A model generated the notes under the pieces. The model had not been told where the DNA came from and did no database searches. It was given only the letters and a program-made list of their open reading frames with translations. From assembly GCA_951394405.1 (NCBI GenBank), contig OX596343.1, forward strand, positions 1,488,001 through 1,552,000: a stretch of 64,000 nt of DNA, in the 5' to 3' direction. Within the stretch, counting starts at the first letter, position 1. Each line of letters opens with the position of its first letter. The translations under genes and the position numbers were made by a program. This DNA is from Coprinellus micaceus. Taxonomy: Eukaryota; Basidiomycota; Agaricomycetes; Agaricales; Psathyrellaceae. Positions 37,459 to 50,208 of the stretch are shown piece after piece.

Positions 37459-40400
37459 ATGCTACGGGGGACGCTTTGTCCTTCACTCAGAACATGGCTA
37501 CGCGGTAGTATAGGCCACGGCCGACGCTACTACGCAGCGGAGGCCTTAGACGCCCAGGCGAAGGCGAAGGCAAAAGCCGACAGCAAGGCATTCGCGAAGA
37601 CCCTGCAATTGCCGGATACCCCATTTCCGCTGTTTGCCAACTCCAAGGAGGTCGAGGACAAGTACAGGGAGCTGACTTGTGACAAGCTTTACAAGTGGCA
37701 GGTGTGTGGGTTTCAGTTTGTGACGGTGAGTAGGCGCTGAAGGGTTGCAGTGGGAGAACAACAAGGGGCCGCTGTTCGTGTTCCATGACGGGCCTCCGTA
37801 TGCCAATGGCGACCTTCATATGGGTATGCACTCACCACAGACTTCAGATCTTGGCTAATTGGAATCTAGGACACGCATTGAATAAGGTTCTCAAGGACAT
37901 GATCAACCGCTTCCACTTGCTACAGGGCAGACGCGTTCATTATGTGCCAGGCTGGGACTGCCACGGCCTCCCCATCGAAAACAAGACCCTCAAGGACCTC
38001 AAGAAACACGTCTCCCAGCTGAGCTCGGCCGAAATCCGTGCCGCGTGCCAGGCCACCGCATCCAAGGAAGTCGAATCGCAGAAAGCCCAGTTCAAACCGC
38101 TCGGAGTTATGGCAGATTGGGATTCACAGGAACGCACGTACCGGACACTGGACCACCACTACGAGATGCGCCAGCTGCGCATATTTCAGAAGATGGTCGA
38201 GAAGGGGCTCATTTATAGGCATTACCGGCCGGTGCATTATTCACCTTCGTCTCTGTCGGCCCTTGCGGAAGCGGAGCTGGTGTACAAGGACGATCACGTC
38301 TCGCACTCAGTTTTCGTCACGTTCGACTTGGAGTCTAGCCCTAGTCAGACCGTGCAGGATATACTTTCTGGGAGCAAGGTCAAGCTGCTCGTGTGGACGA
38401 CCACGCCGTGGACGTTGACTGCCAACATGGGCATTGCAGTCCACCCCGAATTGGTCTACTCCCTCGTTCGCTCGGAAGGCACGGTCTACGTTGTAGCGCA
38501 GGATCGACTGGAACATCTCAGCGATGTTCTGGGAGAAGTTGAGGTGTTGGCCCAAGTCAATGGTTCTGAACTCGTTGGCACGACGTACTGCTCCATCTTT
38601 GGCGACCTGCCTGGTGCATCCAAAGCCTTGAATACCATCTTGCCAGCTGGTCACGTCACTGCGGAGTCAGGTACCGGCTTAGTTCACTGCGCACCCGCCC
38701 ACGGAACAGAAGACTATCAGGCCTTCCGCTCGCTCGGTCTCATCTCCAACGCCGACCAGATGATCTGCCATGTTGGGTCGGCTGGAGAGTTCATTGAGAG
38801 TGTGGCTGAAGTTGTTGGTCAGGACGCCGGGAAGGTGCTGGCCGGGAAGTCTGTGCTGAAGGACGGCTCGAAGGCTGCGGTGGACTTGTTGAGGGAAGTT
38901 GGCCAGCTTGTGAAGGTTAAGAGGATTAAGCATAGGTACCCGTATGACTGGAAGACGGATGAACCGATCATCTTGACGGCAACCTCGCAATGGTTCGCGA
39001 ACCTGGACAACATCAAGGATAATGCTGTCGAGGCATTGCAAGAGGTCTCGTTTATTCCTCCTGTCTGTGAGTCGCCTTCATACCCTCATATAAGGCTGCC
39101 CCTGACCTTCACGGTTCTTCAGCTCGTAACCGCCTCGAGGCCTTTGTCAAGTCCCGCTCGGAATGGTGCATCTCCCGGCAACGCGTCTGGGGCGTCCCCA
39201 TCCCCGCCCTCTACGAAGTCGCTACGGACAAAGCCATCCTTGACTCCCCGACCCTGGACCACATCCTCGCAGTTCTCGAAGAAAAGGGAACAAGCCACTG
39301 GTGGTCCGGCCCTGTCTCCGACTTCCTTCCCCCTGCTCTCCTTTCAGACTTGAGAGCGAAGGGTATCGACCCCACCGACGCGTACCGGAAAGGCACAGAT
39401 ACGATGGACGTATGGTTCGACAGCGGCAGCTCGTGGAGCATGCTCCCTGAGATGGGTGTAGGCCGCAACGCTGAAGGAGAGGCAAGGAGGTTTGAGGCCG
39501 ATGTATGCCTAGAAGGATCGGACCAGCACCGCGGGTGGTTCCAGAGCCAGCTCCTTACCGCTGTTGGGTCCGCACCTCTGGACGAGAAGCCCTCAAGTCC
39601 GTATGGGATGGTCATCACTCACGGTATGGTCCTTGATGAGAAGGGCAGGAAGATGAGCAAATCTCTCGGGAATATTGTCAGCCCGCTGACTATTCTTTAT
39701 GGTGGCAAGGTCAGTGTCCTACCTCAGTCACACAGGGATTCTGGACTAATGTGGATACAGGACAAGAAGAAGGAACCCGCCTACGGCGCCGATATCCTGC
39801 GCTTCTGGGCCGCGACCGTCGAGTATTGGCGCGATATGTCGATTGGCCCCACCGTCCTATCGCAGAGTGCCGAATCCTACAGGAAAATCCGCAATTCTGC
39901 CCGGTTCTGCCTTGGGAATATGGACGGCGTTGCTGGCCGCCCAGAGCTGGAGAAGGTCCCCAGAGAAAAACTAGATCTGGTGCGTCGATGTCTTCTCCCT
40001 CACCGGAGTGTCGCTTGCTAACTCGCCCCCGCTTCACCCCAGATCGAACGATATGTAATGCACGAACTCTACAACCTAGAACAAACCGCTCTCGACGGAT
40101 ACTCTACTTATAACTTTGCTAAAGGTGGGTCAATGTTACTCCATCGACCTTGGATCCCAACTGATTGCCCCTTCTGCAGTTGCTAATGCTCTCTCCCACT
40201 TCACTAACATCACACTCTCCTCGTTCTATTTCGACATCACTAAGGACTGTCTCTACGCCGACGCCGTGGACGGTGAAGCCAGGCGCGGAGTTGTTACGGT
40301 GCTGAATCACGTACGCCTATTTTCGGCACCCTGCCGCTCATCGTGGGCTTGAACTGACGGAGCCGTTGTAGATCCTCCACTCCCTAAGCAAAGTCATTGC

Positions 40401-41173
40401 CCCGATCTTGCCACACCTCGCCGAAGAGATTCACGCGGCGTGGAGGAACGACGGCACCTCGACTTTCATGTCTCCGTGGACCCCGCTAGTACGTTTCCTT
40501 CTCCCGTTCGTTGCTCCACAACCGCTCACGAAATGTACGTACCTGGTGTTCGTTAGGGACCAGAATGGCGTGACGAAACAGCCGCTGCGCAGATGGAGAG
40601 CTACATGCAGCTACGGACTTCAGTACTATCGTTGCTTGAACAAGCGAGGATGAAGAAGTAAGTGATGCACGTTGTTGTGCGATCGTCGCAGGGTTGACGA
40701 TGGTACTTTGTTTCTTAGGCATATCAGGAGCTCACTTGAAGCGGCCGTTGACATCGTAGTTCCCGAAGGCGCGACCCTGAGCGACGAGTTCGTACAGCTG
40801 CTTAACAACCAAGGAGGTTCGTAGTGCTCTATAATTCTATCGTTATGGTACATTGACATGCGGTTTTTGTTACAGTGAATACACTGAAGACGTTGTTTAT
40901 CGTCTCCGATGCGAGCATCGCCTCTTCTCGAGACGAAACTCCCGCTACGGGAGAGTGGGCCTACACCGGTTCGACGAAGGTTTCTCGTGCGTCCTCTTCC
41001 CCCACTCCCCATCTCCATCCGCTGACACCGCCTCTCCAGTCTCCGCGGTCGAGCTCGGCATTCGCGTCCGCCCCGCTCCACTCCAGAAGTGTCCTCGATG
41101 CTGGACGTTCGCCAGGAAAGAAGAGGAGACGCTCTGTGGAAGGTGTTCCGACGCACTCCATCACCATCATTAA
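37459..41173 (+). CDS. ISM1: Mitochondrial isoleucyl-tRNA synthetase
   Basis: Twelve exons (37459..37701, 37751..37823, 37870..39066, 39123..39709, 39761..39979, 40043..40124, 40180..40310, 40372..40488, 40557..40657, 40719..40816, 40876..40986, 41040..41173) give 1,030 residues. It charges tRNA-Ile in mitochondria. The class I signatures are HMGH (residues 104-107) in [14 protein letters not shown] and KMSKS (681-685) in [10 protein letters not shown]. The editing domain shows VWTTTPWTL and [26 protein letters not shown] and [15 protein letters not shown] follow. The N-terminus ([20 protein letters not shown]) is a basic presequence. The C-terminus ends in a bacterial-type zinc ribbon KCPRCWTF...CGRC (1003-1022), absent from cytosolic enzymes, which supports the organellar assignment. 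The stop lies 18 bases from that of the convergent F-box gene. Confidence 0.92.
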
Positions 41174-41191
41174 ATTGGAATCAATGAATTT

Positions 41192-42674
41192 TCAGCCGTT
41201 TGCTAAGACAAGGATTCCCCTGCTAGCAACAGAGGGCAAAGCCCTCGTGATGAATCCAGACATCCACCGCTTCAACTTTGAAATGCGAAGCTCTATCTTC
41301 ACCAACTTTTGATATCGTGGAAGGGAGAGCATGCGGGCGACTTCACTCCAGTTGATTGTTGCGAAACATTCGGGCTCGTTGAAGAGGAGTTGTAAGCTGA
41401 TCTCGGCGATGTGTGGCGAGCACAGCTGCGATAAAATGGTGCAGACCTCGTCACCAGCGGAGGTAGGTCTATCGTGCGCGCTTTTCCTTTCGCCCGTCCC
41501 GATGTGCAGATGGCTGATTTTGAGCGATTGGAGGCCGGTGTTGTGGACGAGGTTCACTGGAAAGGAGGAGTACGTCAGCGTTTCAACTTTTGGCATGCCG
41601 CAACAAGCGCCTGAGCATCTGCTCACCTTGACTGATTCTGTTCGGGGTGTATAACCGGAGGTGCTTGAGTACTGGGCCAAGGCTTCTCAAGAACCTGCTG
41701 ACGGCGATACCATCGTCCACCTCTGTTATCCCTCCCAGTGCGATGTACTCGACACTCGGGATCGTCGGTCTCCCAAGAATCCAGTTGAACAACTCGGCTT
41801 GGCGCTCCATGAATAGCTCGAGTCGACGGAGGTTGGGCAGGACACGGGTCTGGATTTGGGAATGATTATTGGGTACGGAGGAACTTCCATGTGCAACTCG
41901 AGATGGGCTCTGAGGGGCACCCCATGCGATATCTGTCAACGCCAGCCTCCGCACATTGGGTTGGGCAGATATCACGGATGTGAGGTCGCTGAACGAGTTG
42001 AATTCGAAGCTCCGAATTTCCAGCTCCTCGAGGTAGTGGAAGTCGTTTAGGTGCGAGGCGAACGCCGAACTTTCGCCATAGCCCTTTTGCAGCGTGAGCT
42101 TGGTGATGTAGGCGAGCGAAGTGGCGCTGGAGAGGATATGGGAGACTTCGAATGGTCTGGGCGTCGGATGTTGGAGGCTCCAAGGTGGTGTTTTGGCGGG
42201 GTTCGCGGTCGTGGGCGACGCGTTTGGGGTGGAGTGTAACAGGTAGAAGTGATCAACGACGTGTTCCTGTTTCTGGACGACGAGGTGATGAACGTTTTCT
42301 TGGATTGCGAGGCGCGGTGATTTGGCGATGTCGAGGAAGTGAGACGCGTTTCCTGGGTGGACCGTCATTCGGTGGTGGAAGTGGAGTCTGCAAAATGGGT
42401 GCCAGGCCCTGCAGACGAGACTGCACGACGATAAAGCGTCCCAGTCGTGCGCTAGAAATTCGATCACAAGTCGGACGAGCTCTAATGGAAAACGGTCGGT
42501 GATGTCGCGTGTCAAAGGTCGGAAAGCGATCGAGTTTGGGCGCCTATGTAGCTTGAGTATGGATTTGCGTGGTGTGAGCACCTTCTGGGCTCTCGGTGAA
42601 TGGTCAACCTGGTCGGGTTGGTGATTGTCGATTCCGGTCAGTCGCAGATTCCCGGGGAGCTTGTGGATGGCCAT
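41192..42674 (-). CDS. F-box protein
   Basis: Exons 42674..41627 and 41556..41192 give 470 residues. The F-box is at about residues 58-100: DRFPLELVRLVIEFLAHDWD then ALSSCSLVCRAWHPFCR. Such proteins recruit targets to SCF ubiquitin ligases through SKP1. The rest has leucine-rich-repeat-like spacing without strict repeats (YITKLTLQKGYGESSAFASH, NVRRLALTDIAW, LRRLELFMERQAELFNWILG), as in the very large basidiomycete F-box families. The target cannot be inferred. Confidence 0.8.
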
Positions 42675-43638
42675 TGCGATGATGGCGCTGAGGATGGTGC
42701 GACTCAGAAGGAGAGGGGGGAGGCTCGTCGCGAGAGAACAAGAGTTCTGGGGACTCGCGCAGCGGGATAAATGCGCGCGAGGCGTTCTGGGGTGCTTTAC
42801 ATATAACTCGCATGTTGAATATCCGGTCTAGATGGATCTTTCCACAACGAGAGGATCAACAACAAGCAGGGTTACAATCCGAGTGCATCACGGCGGCTGT
42901 TCGTATTTGGTTTCTATCTTTCTGATGAACGCTCCATTACACAGACCAGGTTGCCACAAGGACATTCCTCAAGTTACCGCATAATCATGGGCGCTTCGCA
43001 TGCTGGTATAACACCATCGCAATGTTCTACTTCCTCGAATTATAATTACCTGGGCAACGCTATGTGCGGGGAAGAATGCATTGACAAGGATTCTCATTTA
43101 CCCGTTGCAGGTGAAAGTAATAAAAACATGGGCTCCCTTCTCTTCTCGAAGGGCCGGGTTTGAACAGAAAGATTGCCGTAAAATGCTTGTAAACATCTCG
43201 TGAGTGACCACAGACCAATTCGAATTCCCATGGAAATGCCGCAGCCGTTCCGTATGAGAGCCCTCCGCTCTCACACGAGCCATTCCAGTCACACACATAG
43301 CAACCATACTGTTCCTAAGGGCTTCTCTCTTTGCTGTGACCAGCATATTTGTCCAGTCGACCTTCCACCCGCTGAGGGTTCGCCATCGAAACGCCACTTG
43401 ACTTTCAAAGTACCATTTAAGGGGCATAGTAGAGAGGTTGAATTCCCCCGTGGCATGAGAATGACACTATCTTCGAAGCTGGTCTGGAAAGGGTTTATTA
43501 CAGGCGATAAGAAACATATGCGATAATACAGGGTTTAAGAAGACTTGGGACTCTAAGCAGACATGGAGGTTGAGGTTGATTATGGGTACACATACACTAT
43601 TGCACAGGGAGCGACTGAAGCGACTACCCTTTGGAGAC
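42675..43638. other. Intergenic region
   Basis: 964 bases between the F-box start and the P450 stop. Short open frames only, without motifs. Confidence 0.5.
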
Positions 43639-45753
43639 TTACATGAACAGTCCGGCGTGCTTTTCTGACCTTGGGGTGAACTCGCATTGATAAGGAAGTG
43701 GCGTTCTATGAACGGATGAGGGTCAGTATTATCACCATCGAAGCATTTGGGAAGACACTCACGATACGACGTCTGAAGAAGGGGTGAATTGCATAGAGAT
43801 CGGCTTTCCCAACCCATCTTTCGGTGGACTGATGTGGTACACAGCCAGCAACGACGCAGCTAGTAGGAATATAGCATCGTTACTCAGGTGGCGACCAGGA
43901 CAGATACTGGAAACCAATTGTCAGCTGGAGGCTCCGCATCAAATATGTCCATATCACTGACCGACGGCCATAGCCAAAGGCACCAGATTCTGGGTCGCGA
44001 ACGGCGGTATTGATCTTGCCGTCCTTCAAGTAACGTTCCGGAATGAAGTCCATCGGCTTCTCGAACACTGCTGGATCGTGCATGAAGGCCCTATTGACGG
44101 ATCCACTCAGTAAGTGAACCAGTACTCATCGACTCGCTGGTCTTACCAGGTGTTCATCATCAGATACGTTCCCTTGGGTATGAAGTACCCATTGTATTCT
44201 GAATCTTCAGCGCTTGCCCTAGCAAGACCTGAATAATATCAAGCCAAGGTCAGCCCTAGGTGGTCATGAGACAAAATGGGGGCTTCATGCGTACCAAGGG
44301 GGACTACAGAGTGCCACCTGCTAACTTCTTTCACGATGGCGGCAATATATGGGAGGTTTTCTCGGTCGGAAACTTGGGGCAAGCGATCATTCCCGACCAC
44401 GAGATCAAGCTCCTCCTGCGCCTTCCTCTGAACACCAGGGTGGGTAGCAAGTGCGAAAACGAGGGCCCATGCGGAGCTGACCGTCTATAAATCGGGGGTC
44501 AATATCGCGGCTTCATGAATACTAAGCCTGGTCTTACCGTATCTGCTCCAGCTGTTTGGTGAAGTAGCCTCGTTAGCATCGATAACCTCTTAGAAATGCT
44601 TGATGACGTACTGAGATATGCAAGACCGCATACGTTCCTAGCGGACGATTCGCGTCCGATCCAAGAAGGTGTATTCTCCTCTTGCAGCTTGTCGATCAGG
44701 TCCGTCGCCATGTTAGGATGTGCGCTTCGCCTTCCCTCTCTCTGTGACGGGGCGATGTCAGAGATGCTGAAATGAAAGCCTAAAGTGGAGGGTCTCACCA
44801 GGTTCTTCTTGGCACTCTCGAACGGCGAACTGAGCATGTAGAAGTTCAATCTGTCCAACTCACGGAACCGCTCCTTGAACCCGGCTCCAGGGAACCAGTC
44901 CGGAATCTTGCCCAGGCTGGGGAAAGAGTTGACAAGATACCGTCCCGGTACAACAGCTTCGTTGAACGAAGACACGAGCCTTTCAGCCTCACTGACCAAA
45001 GCCTTGTTGGTTTCGACGTCGTCAAACCCGTAGGCGACCCGCATAATAATAGACCCCAGGGTGCTGCGAAATCAACTTTAGACACCGCGTAGTCGGAGCA
45101 GCCGCGCTCTTCACTCACAATCGGATGCGTTCTCGGAAGTCCTCCGGTTTTTCCGTGAGTTGTCGGAGAAGGTTGGAAACTTCCTCTTCCATGATTGGGT
45201 GGTACTGGGTGACCGCATGTTGGTTGAGGTACTGGTGGAAGACACGTCGGTCATGCCTCCACTCTGCGCCATAGTTCATCATAGCGAAGCTGTGGCTTAG
45301 ATCGATGCTAAGTGGAGACGATCAGTGTTGGGACTTGGTGACGATACAACTGAGTGCGACGTACAACTGCCCAATAGGCAGCGTTGGCCTGTCCGAGTAC
45401 ATCGTAGCGTGCTTCTCCATCAAGTCCTCGGTAAGCTCAAGGCTTCCTAGAACGAGGATAGGCTGGCCCATCACATCAACGTAGACCATATCACCTGGCG
45501 CAGGGGGCAAGTCATTAGCCGCCTTTGCATGATGTTTTTGGATTGGGCGATGCTTACCATATTCCCTGGACCATTCGCTGTATACTTTCCACTGCTCTGC
45601 TTGAGGGAGTTGGAATAGGTTGCCGAGGACTGGCAATCCTCGAGGACCAGGTGGGGTTGGAAGGCCGCGAGGGTTCCTCTTGCGCTTCTCAGCAATGTTC
45701 TTTACGGCCCAGACGAATCCTCCTGCAGCGACGAGGGCGGCCGGGTGCACCAT
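43639..45753 (-). CDS. Cytochrome P450 monooxygenase (first of two)
   Basis: Eleven exons (45753..45558, 45494..45365, 45307..45119, 45063..44799, 44741..44612, 44551..44538, 44484..44295, 44228..44147, 44090..43962, 43906..43763, 43705..43639) give 511 residues. Membrane-anchored microsomal haem monooxygenase; substrate unknown. Seen: N-terminal anchor MVHPAALVAAGGFVWAV and proline hinge PTPPGPRGLPVLGNL; I-helix LTGADTTVSSAWALVFALA (the usual AGAD starts with Thr here); K-helix E-x-x-R in VKEVSRW; PERYLKDGKI; and the haem loop AFGYGRRICPGRHLS with the Cys ligand. The 14-base exon 44551..44538 codes TGADT and is required. All junctions are in phase. Confidence 0.9.
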
Positions 45754-46844
45754 ATGTGTGTTGGTAGGAGTGTTTTGACGAGGAAGGTTGCTTGGTTGAG
45801 TTGAGTGAAGAAGGGGTTGTAATGGGGACCGACTTGTACCGACTTGTAGCTTTTATGGGCATCGAAGAACCACTACGCGTCCCACTTCATTCCACTCGAA
45901 CCGCGACCTATTTTTTCCACAGAAGTTGGGGTAAGCAATATTCGGTGAGCGATTGGAGATCAGTCCATAGCCCACCTCGAACGCCGCAGCTCAGAGTGGG
46001 TCGCGGATAAGATTGCCATGCGGCCTTCCTCTTCCCCATTTTTGTGCTAGCGTTGGGGACCCATCGTTAACCCTCTTCGTAAGGGTAGGGTTGCTGCAAT
46101 ATCGTCAGTACCTTGAGTAGATGAGACTGATGAGTGGTAGAGTTGGGAGAGACGTGCTTTAGGAATGTGAGAGGGAATCAGGAGGAATGGTCTCGGGGCA
46201 AGCCTTGATGGGAAACCAGATCAAATCACTCACCCACCCGATTGAGCAAAAGATCGACAGTTCCACGTCAAAACAACCTGACAAGCGCTCGTCATCTGTT
46301 CGCAAAGCAAGTGTCAAGATTATTTCTGAACTCCGAGCTCAAGCTTCTCGTCGGGCCTCGGCTATTCACTCACGAAAAATCCGTCACAGCTCCTGTCGCG
46401 TGCGCCGATGTGGCAGGACTTCTGTCTCCACCTTCTTCTGGACTATTGCCTCAATCGGTTGATAACGATATGGTACCGTGGCCCACTCGTAATTGCTTGA
46501 AAGTGAGGGACCTGTGGAGATATCAGAAGTCAGAATCCCGTGCTATGGTATCAGTCGGGAAATGACATAGCGTTGCCGTACTACGGTAGGCCTTGCTACC
46601 CTCCGCGTATAACGCCCGTAAAAGCAGCTGGCTTTCGGGCTGGGAGGCCCGGGATGACGAAGGGTAGCTTGGGTATTCGCCCACTGTCACTGTCAGACTT
46701 TGGTCTGCTGCCGAGATATTCGCGAGCTGTCCTCTTTTTCTACGGCGAGTCCAGTGGAGTCTACAGCTGCACAATGTCCAGAGGCTTCCATTAAAAGCAG
46801 TGTGCGCGAAGCTTCGCCCCTCTTTGGAACATTTCCGTGTTTCC

Positions 46845-46875
46845 GGGGGCCTCAAGGCCCCCCGCAACGAGCGGG
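46845..46875. repeat. Two adjacent GC-rich stem-loops
   Basis: GGGGGCC-TCAA-GGCCCCC (46845..46862) is followed at once by CCCGC-AACGA-GCGGG (46861..46875). Forty bases upstream is the 12-bp palindrome GCGAAGCTTCGC. The stems are perfect, but no T-run or gene end lies beside them. Confidence 0.6.
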
Positions 46876-46939
46876 AGACGAGCCATTGAGCCACATGGGC
46901 AGAAAGGGGTAAGAAAAAAGGAAGGAAGGCTGGGAAGTC

Positions 46940-47225
46940 ATCCACCGTCTCGCTCCTGGAGCTACACTCCAAAGCTGCTCTGCCACATCTCAGTGATCAA
47001 TCGGGAACCAGGAGTGGAGGGAGAAAGGCGAATAGAGGCACCCACTGCTCCATTCCTGGGATTCGACCCCAACCCCGCTCTCACTACATCTCGCATAGCA
47101 GGGGTAAGACGTGCCAGAGCGGGAGAAGCAAGAGACGGGTGGCTGTAGGCACCCACCGCTTCGCTCCTGGGGCTCTACTCCAGCCCGACTCTGCCACATT
47201 TCACTCATCGGCTTGGGAACCACCG
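46940..47225. repeat. Three degenerate tandem units of about 105 bp
   Basis: Units begin near 46940, 47039 and 47149 with (C)ACCGTCTCGCTCCTGG, ACCCACTGCTCCATTCCTGG and ACCCACCGCTTCGCTCCTGG. Each then has CTCTGCCACATCTCA-like bases about 40 further on and a purine-rich stretch ending AGGCACCCA. The units share perhaps 60-70 percent of bases by eye. The middle one contains GGGATTCGACCCC, resembling the T-arm of a tRNA on the minus strand, but the other two do not. Confidence 0.6.
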
Positions 47226-47895
47226 AAGCCGTAGCAAGGTCATGGTGTAAGCAGAGCTTCACGAACACAGAACCCACAGAGCCACAAAAGTTTGGGTGGG
47301 TAAAGGGCTATCGGTATTCAAGTGACAAGTCCCTGGCAAGGTCCCACTGGAAGTGTCAGTAAGAGTCGGAAGGAACCTGAAATCGGAGAAGGTTATCACG
47401 CACCTCAGGCCGCCGCTCCCTCATTTCGTCTCCGCACTTAACTCCACGTTGGTAGGTAGGTCCTACCGTCTGGACGTGGCATGTCGTGATACCAATCAGG
47501 AAGAAGCACCACGAAGTAAGTAGCACACTCCGTGCGGTACGGACGGGCTCCAAGGCGTGAAGCAGCCGTAATTGGGTCAGTTCAAAGTTAAGCATGCCGT
47601 GACCCACCAAACAGAGGAGGAAAGTGAATTATGGAAGAAACTTAGCCACGGTCAATGCAAACAACGAACAAAACTTTAGCGGTTTAAAAGCCGTGTGATT
47701 GCGGATTCACTTCTTCTAACCATGAAAACCCGTCAACAAGATAAAAGACCAAATAAAAGAGACAAGACAAACGCGAGATACAAGACGCAAAGCAGGTGAC
47801 GATTACAACAACGGGAAGAATGAGGACTATTGCAGAGCAGGTCGGAGTGGGTGTGGGAGAGAAGGGAGAGGTGTGGTCTCGATCCGATCCACCGT

Positions 47896-50208
47896 TTAGT
47901 ACGAGCGACCGAACAAGGTCCAGCGCTGCGCGTCCTTGCCACATCCCGTGCACTTGGTCTTGCCAGGCTCGATGGCTGGCCAGTGGCTCTGGTCGAATGG
48001 GATGCAGAGCGACTTGGCACCAGCCGAAGGGGCGCGCTCATCCTGGGGCTCAGCGGCGCGTCCCGAACGATCCTTGATATCGTCCTCACACGCTTCGGCC
48101 TCACACCAGGGGATGGCGATGATGTTCTTCGCGTCGAGTGCGGGGACAACGTCTTTCCACTCGGTAACAGTCTTGACGTGCGACCAGTAGTTGTCGCGGG
48201 CGGTGGTGAACATGTCATTTTGGATGGTAGCGAGAAGGTCGGTGATGGTCTTGTCGATGTTATCGAGCGGGACGGGTTTCTTAGCTCCGGTGTCGCGGCG
48301 CACGGTGAGGGTCTGTTTCTTCTTGAGGTCTTGGGGGCCGATCTCGAGGCGGAGGGGAACACCCTATGAGCAGGTTGGTTGGTTAATCGTGTTTTTGGGG
48401 GGAGTATACGAGTGAACACACCTTCTGCTCCCAGTCGTTGAACTTGTATCCAGGAGTGTAGCCCTCACGAAGGTCAGCCTTGGCACGAATATCCACATCC
48501 CGCAACTTAGCCGCGAGCTCCTCGCACGCAGAGTTGATCGCAGCGCGGTCCTCATCAGAGGTCTTTGCGGTAATTCCACATGGGACAACGACCGCTTGGA
48601 TGCTAGCAACACGGGGAGGGAGGACCAAGCCCTGGTTGTCGCCGTGAACCATGACCATAACACCAATTGCACGAGTAGACAGGCCCCAGGAGTTTTGCCA
48701 GACGTAGCTCTTGCCAGCAGTAACAGGATCCTCAACAAAGATATCGAACATTTCCGGGCGGGAGAAGTTCTGTCCGAGGCAGTGGGAGGTGGCAGCCTGG
48801 ATACCACGGCCAGAGGTGGAGATGAAGCCCTCGAGGGTGGTGGTGTAAAGGCCACCAGCGAACTTCTCCTTCTCAGACTTTACACCAGGGATGACGGGAA
48901 CGGCGAGGAGATCCTCGTAGACTTTGCGGTAAAGGTCAAGGATCTGGCGAACCTCCTGATCAGCCTCCTCCTTGGTAAGGAAGGCGGTGTGGCCTTCCTG
49001 CCACAAGAACTCGCGAGTGCGCAGGAATGGCTGAGGGTTCTTGAATTCCCATCGGACGACGCTGTTCCACTGGTTAAGCTTCAAGGGGAGGTCACGGTGG
49101 GAGCGGATCCATTTGGCGTAGTCTGCACCGCAGTCAGCCCCGGTCTATCTCTGGAGAAAACGCGTCGACTCACAGGGATACATTGACGTCTCGGAGGTAG
49201 GGCGAATGGCGATGGGTTCTTCGAGATCAGACTGGCCGCTGCGGTGAGAGTCAGTGTTATTCCGGACGCCAGGACGAGGACACGCACGCTCGAGTGACCC
49301 AAGCGACCTCCGGAGAAAACCCTTCGATGTGCTCCTTCTCCCGCTCGAGGACGGATTGCGAGATAAACATGGGGAAATATGAGTTTTGTACGCCGAGCTT
49401 CTTGATCTCCTTGTTGAACCACGTCTGGATCTCCTCCCAGATGCTGTAAGACCAGGGCTTGAGGATGTAGCATCCGCTGACGCTGTAGTAGTCGAGCATG
49501 TCCGCCTTGATGAGCACATTGGTGTACCACGACGCAAAGTCGACTTCCTTCTTCACACCGATGGCGATCTGGACGGCCCCCTCGATCTTGGCGTCTTCCT
49601 TCTCCTTCTTCTCCTTGTTGGGGGCAGTGGCGGAAGCGATGGGGGCGACGCCGGGAGCAGCGAGCTCCTGAACCTCTCCAAGGCCCTTGAGGTGGTTCGC
49701 GATGTCCTTTCCAGATACGAAAACGGTTGAACTGGAAGAGTTGGCGTGGACAGCAAAGGTGGCGGAGGAGTCGGCAAGGGATGGGTCGATCACGACGACG
49801 ACCTTGCCAAAGGTGGCCTGGTCAATCGCGAATGGAGAAACTGTAAAATCGTCAGTACATGATGAAATCGAGTAGAATCCTACACGCACGAGAATCCTTG
49901 TCCAAGCCAAAGAACTCCTTCAACAGGTCCTCCGCCGCCAAGCGCAACTCCTTCAAATTGAGCTGCTTGCCGATCACTCCAGAGTTGGTCTCTGTGCTCT
50001 CGCGAGCGACCACGACGACAGGGATGGGAGTGGCGGTCTTTGCTGTCTTTGGCTTGTAGACGAGGGTCTTGATGAGCTCAAAGTCCTTGGGAGCATCGGC
50101 ACTGGCGGAGATGAGCTCTTTCCACTGGGCAGGGTTTGTCGCGGGGTCGTGTGAGACGGTGGAAATGGACAGTCCAGCGAGCGCCTGGGACAGTTTCGCG
50201 TCGGCCAT
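47896..50208 (-). CDS. Prolyl-tRNA synthetase (cytosolic type, possible dual targeting)
   Basis: Exons 50208..49890, 49840..49288, 49238..49174, 49122..48422 and 48363..47896 give 701 residues from MADAKLSQ. It is a class II synthetase that charges tRNA-Pro. The catalytic domain begins at [20 protein letters not shown]; motif 2 region: [19 protein letters not shown] and [20 protein letters not shown], with WQEGHTAF; motif 3 region: [16 protein letters not shown] and [20 protein letters not shown]; the eukaryotic C-terminal zinc domain ends [19 protein letters not shown] with the typical final Tyr. An N-terminal accessory domain of about 190 residues precedes it. In frame upstream, from ATG at 50403, 65 more codons make an Arg/Ser-rich leader with a single acidic residue; translation from there would add a mitochondrial-type presequence (766 residues). 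Confidence 0.9.

Larger units (their letters stand above)
45754..47895. other. Long intergenic region with tandem repeats and stem-loops
   Basis: 2.1 kb without a supported gene, between the P450 start and the ProRS stop. It contains a cluster of short inverted repeats (46806..46875) and an array of degenerate units of about 105 bases (46940..47225). Open frames here, up to 149 codons, have atypical composition and are mostly made of these repeats. Confidence 0.5.

Noticed and set aside
45754..46565. Two overlapping plus-strand frames of about 90-107 codons
   Set aside because: No start context, no motif, and different frames cover the same bases.
46823..46915. Possible tRNA on the minus strand (A-box-like TGGCTCAATGG, long GC variable-arm-like stem, 7-bp CCCCTTT/AGAGGGG closing stem)
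   Set aside because: The A box does not sit eight bases after the closing stem, no D stem or anticodon stem forms, and no B box follows at the right distance.
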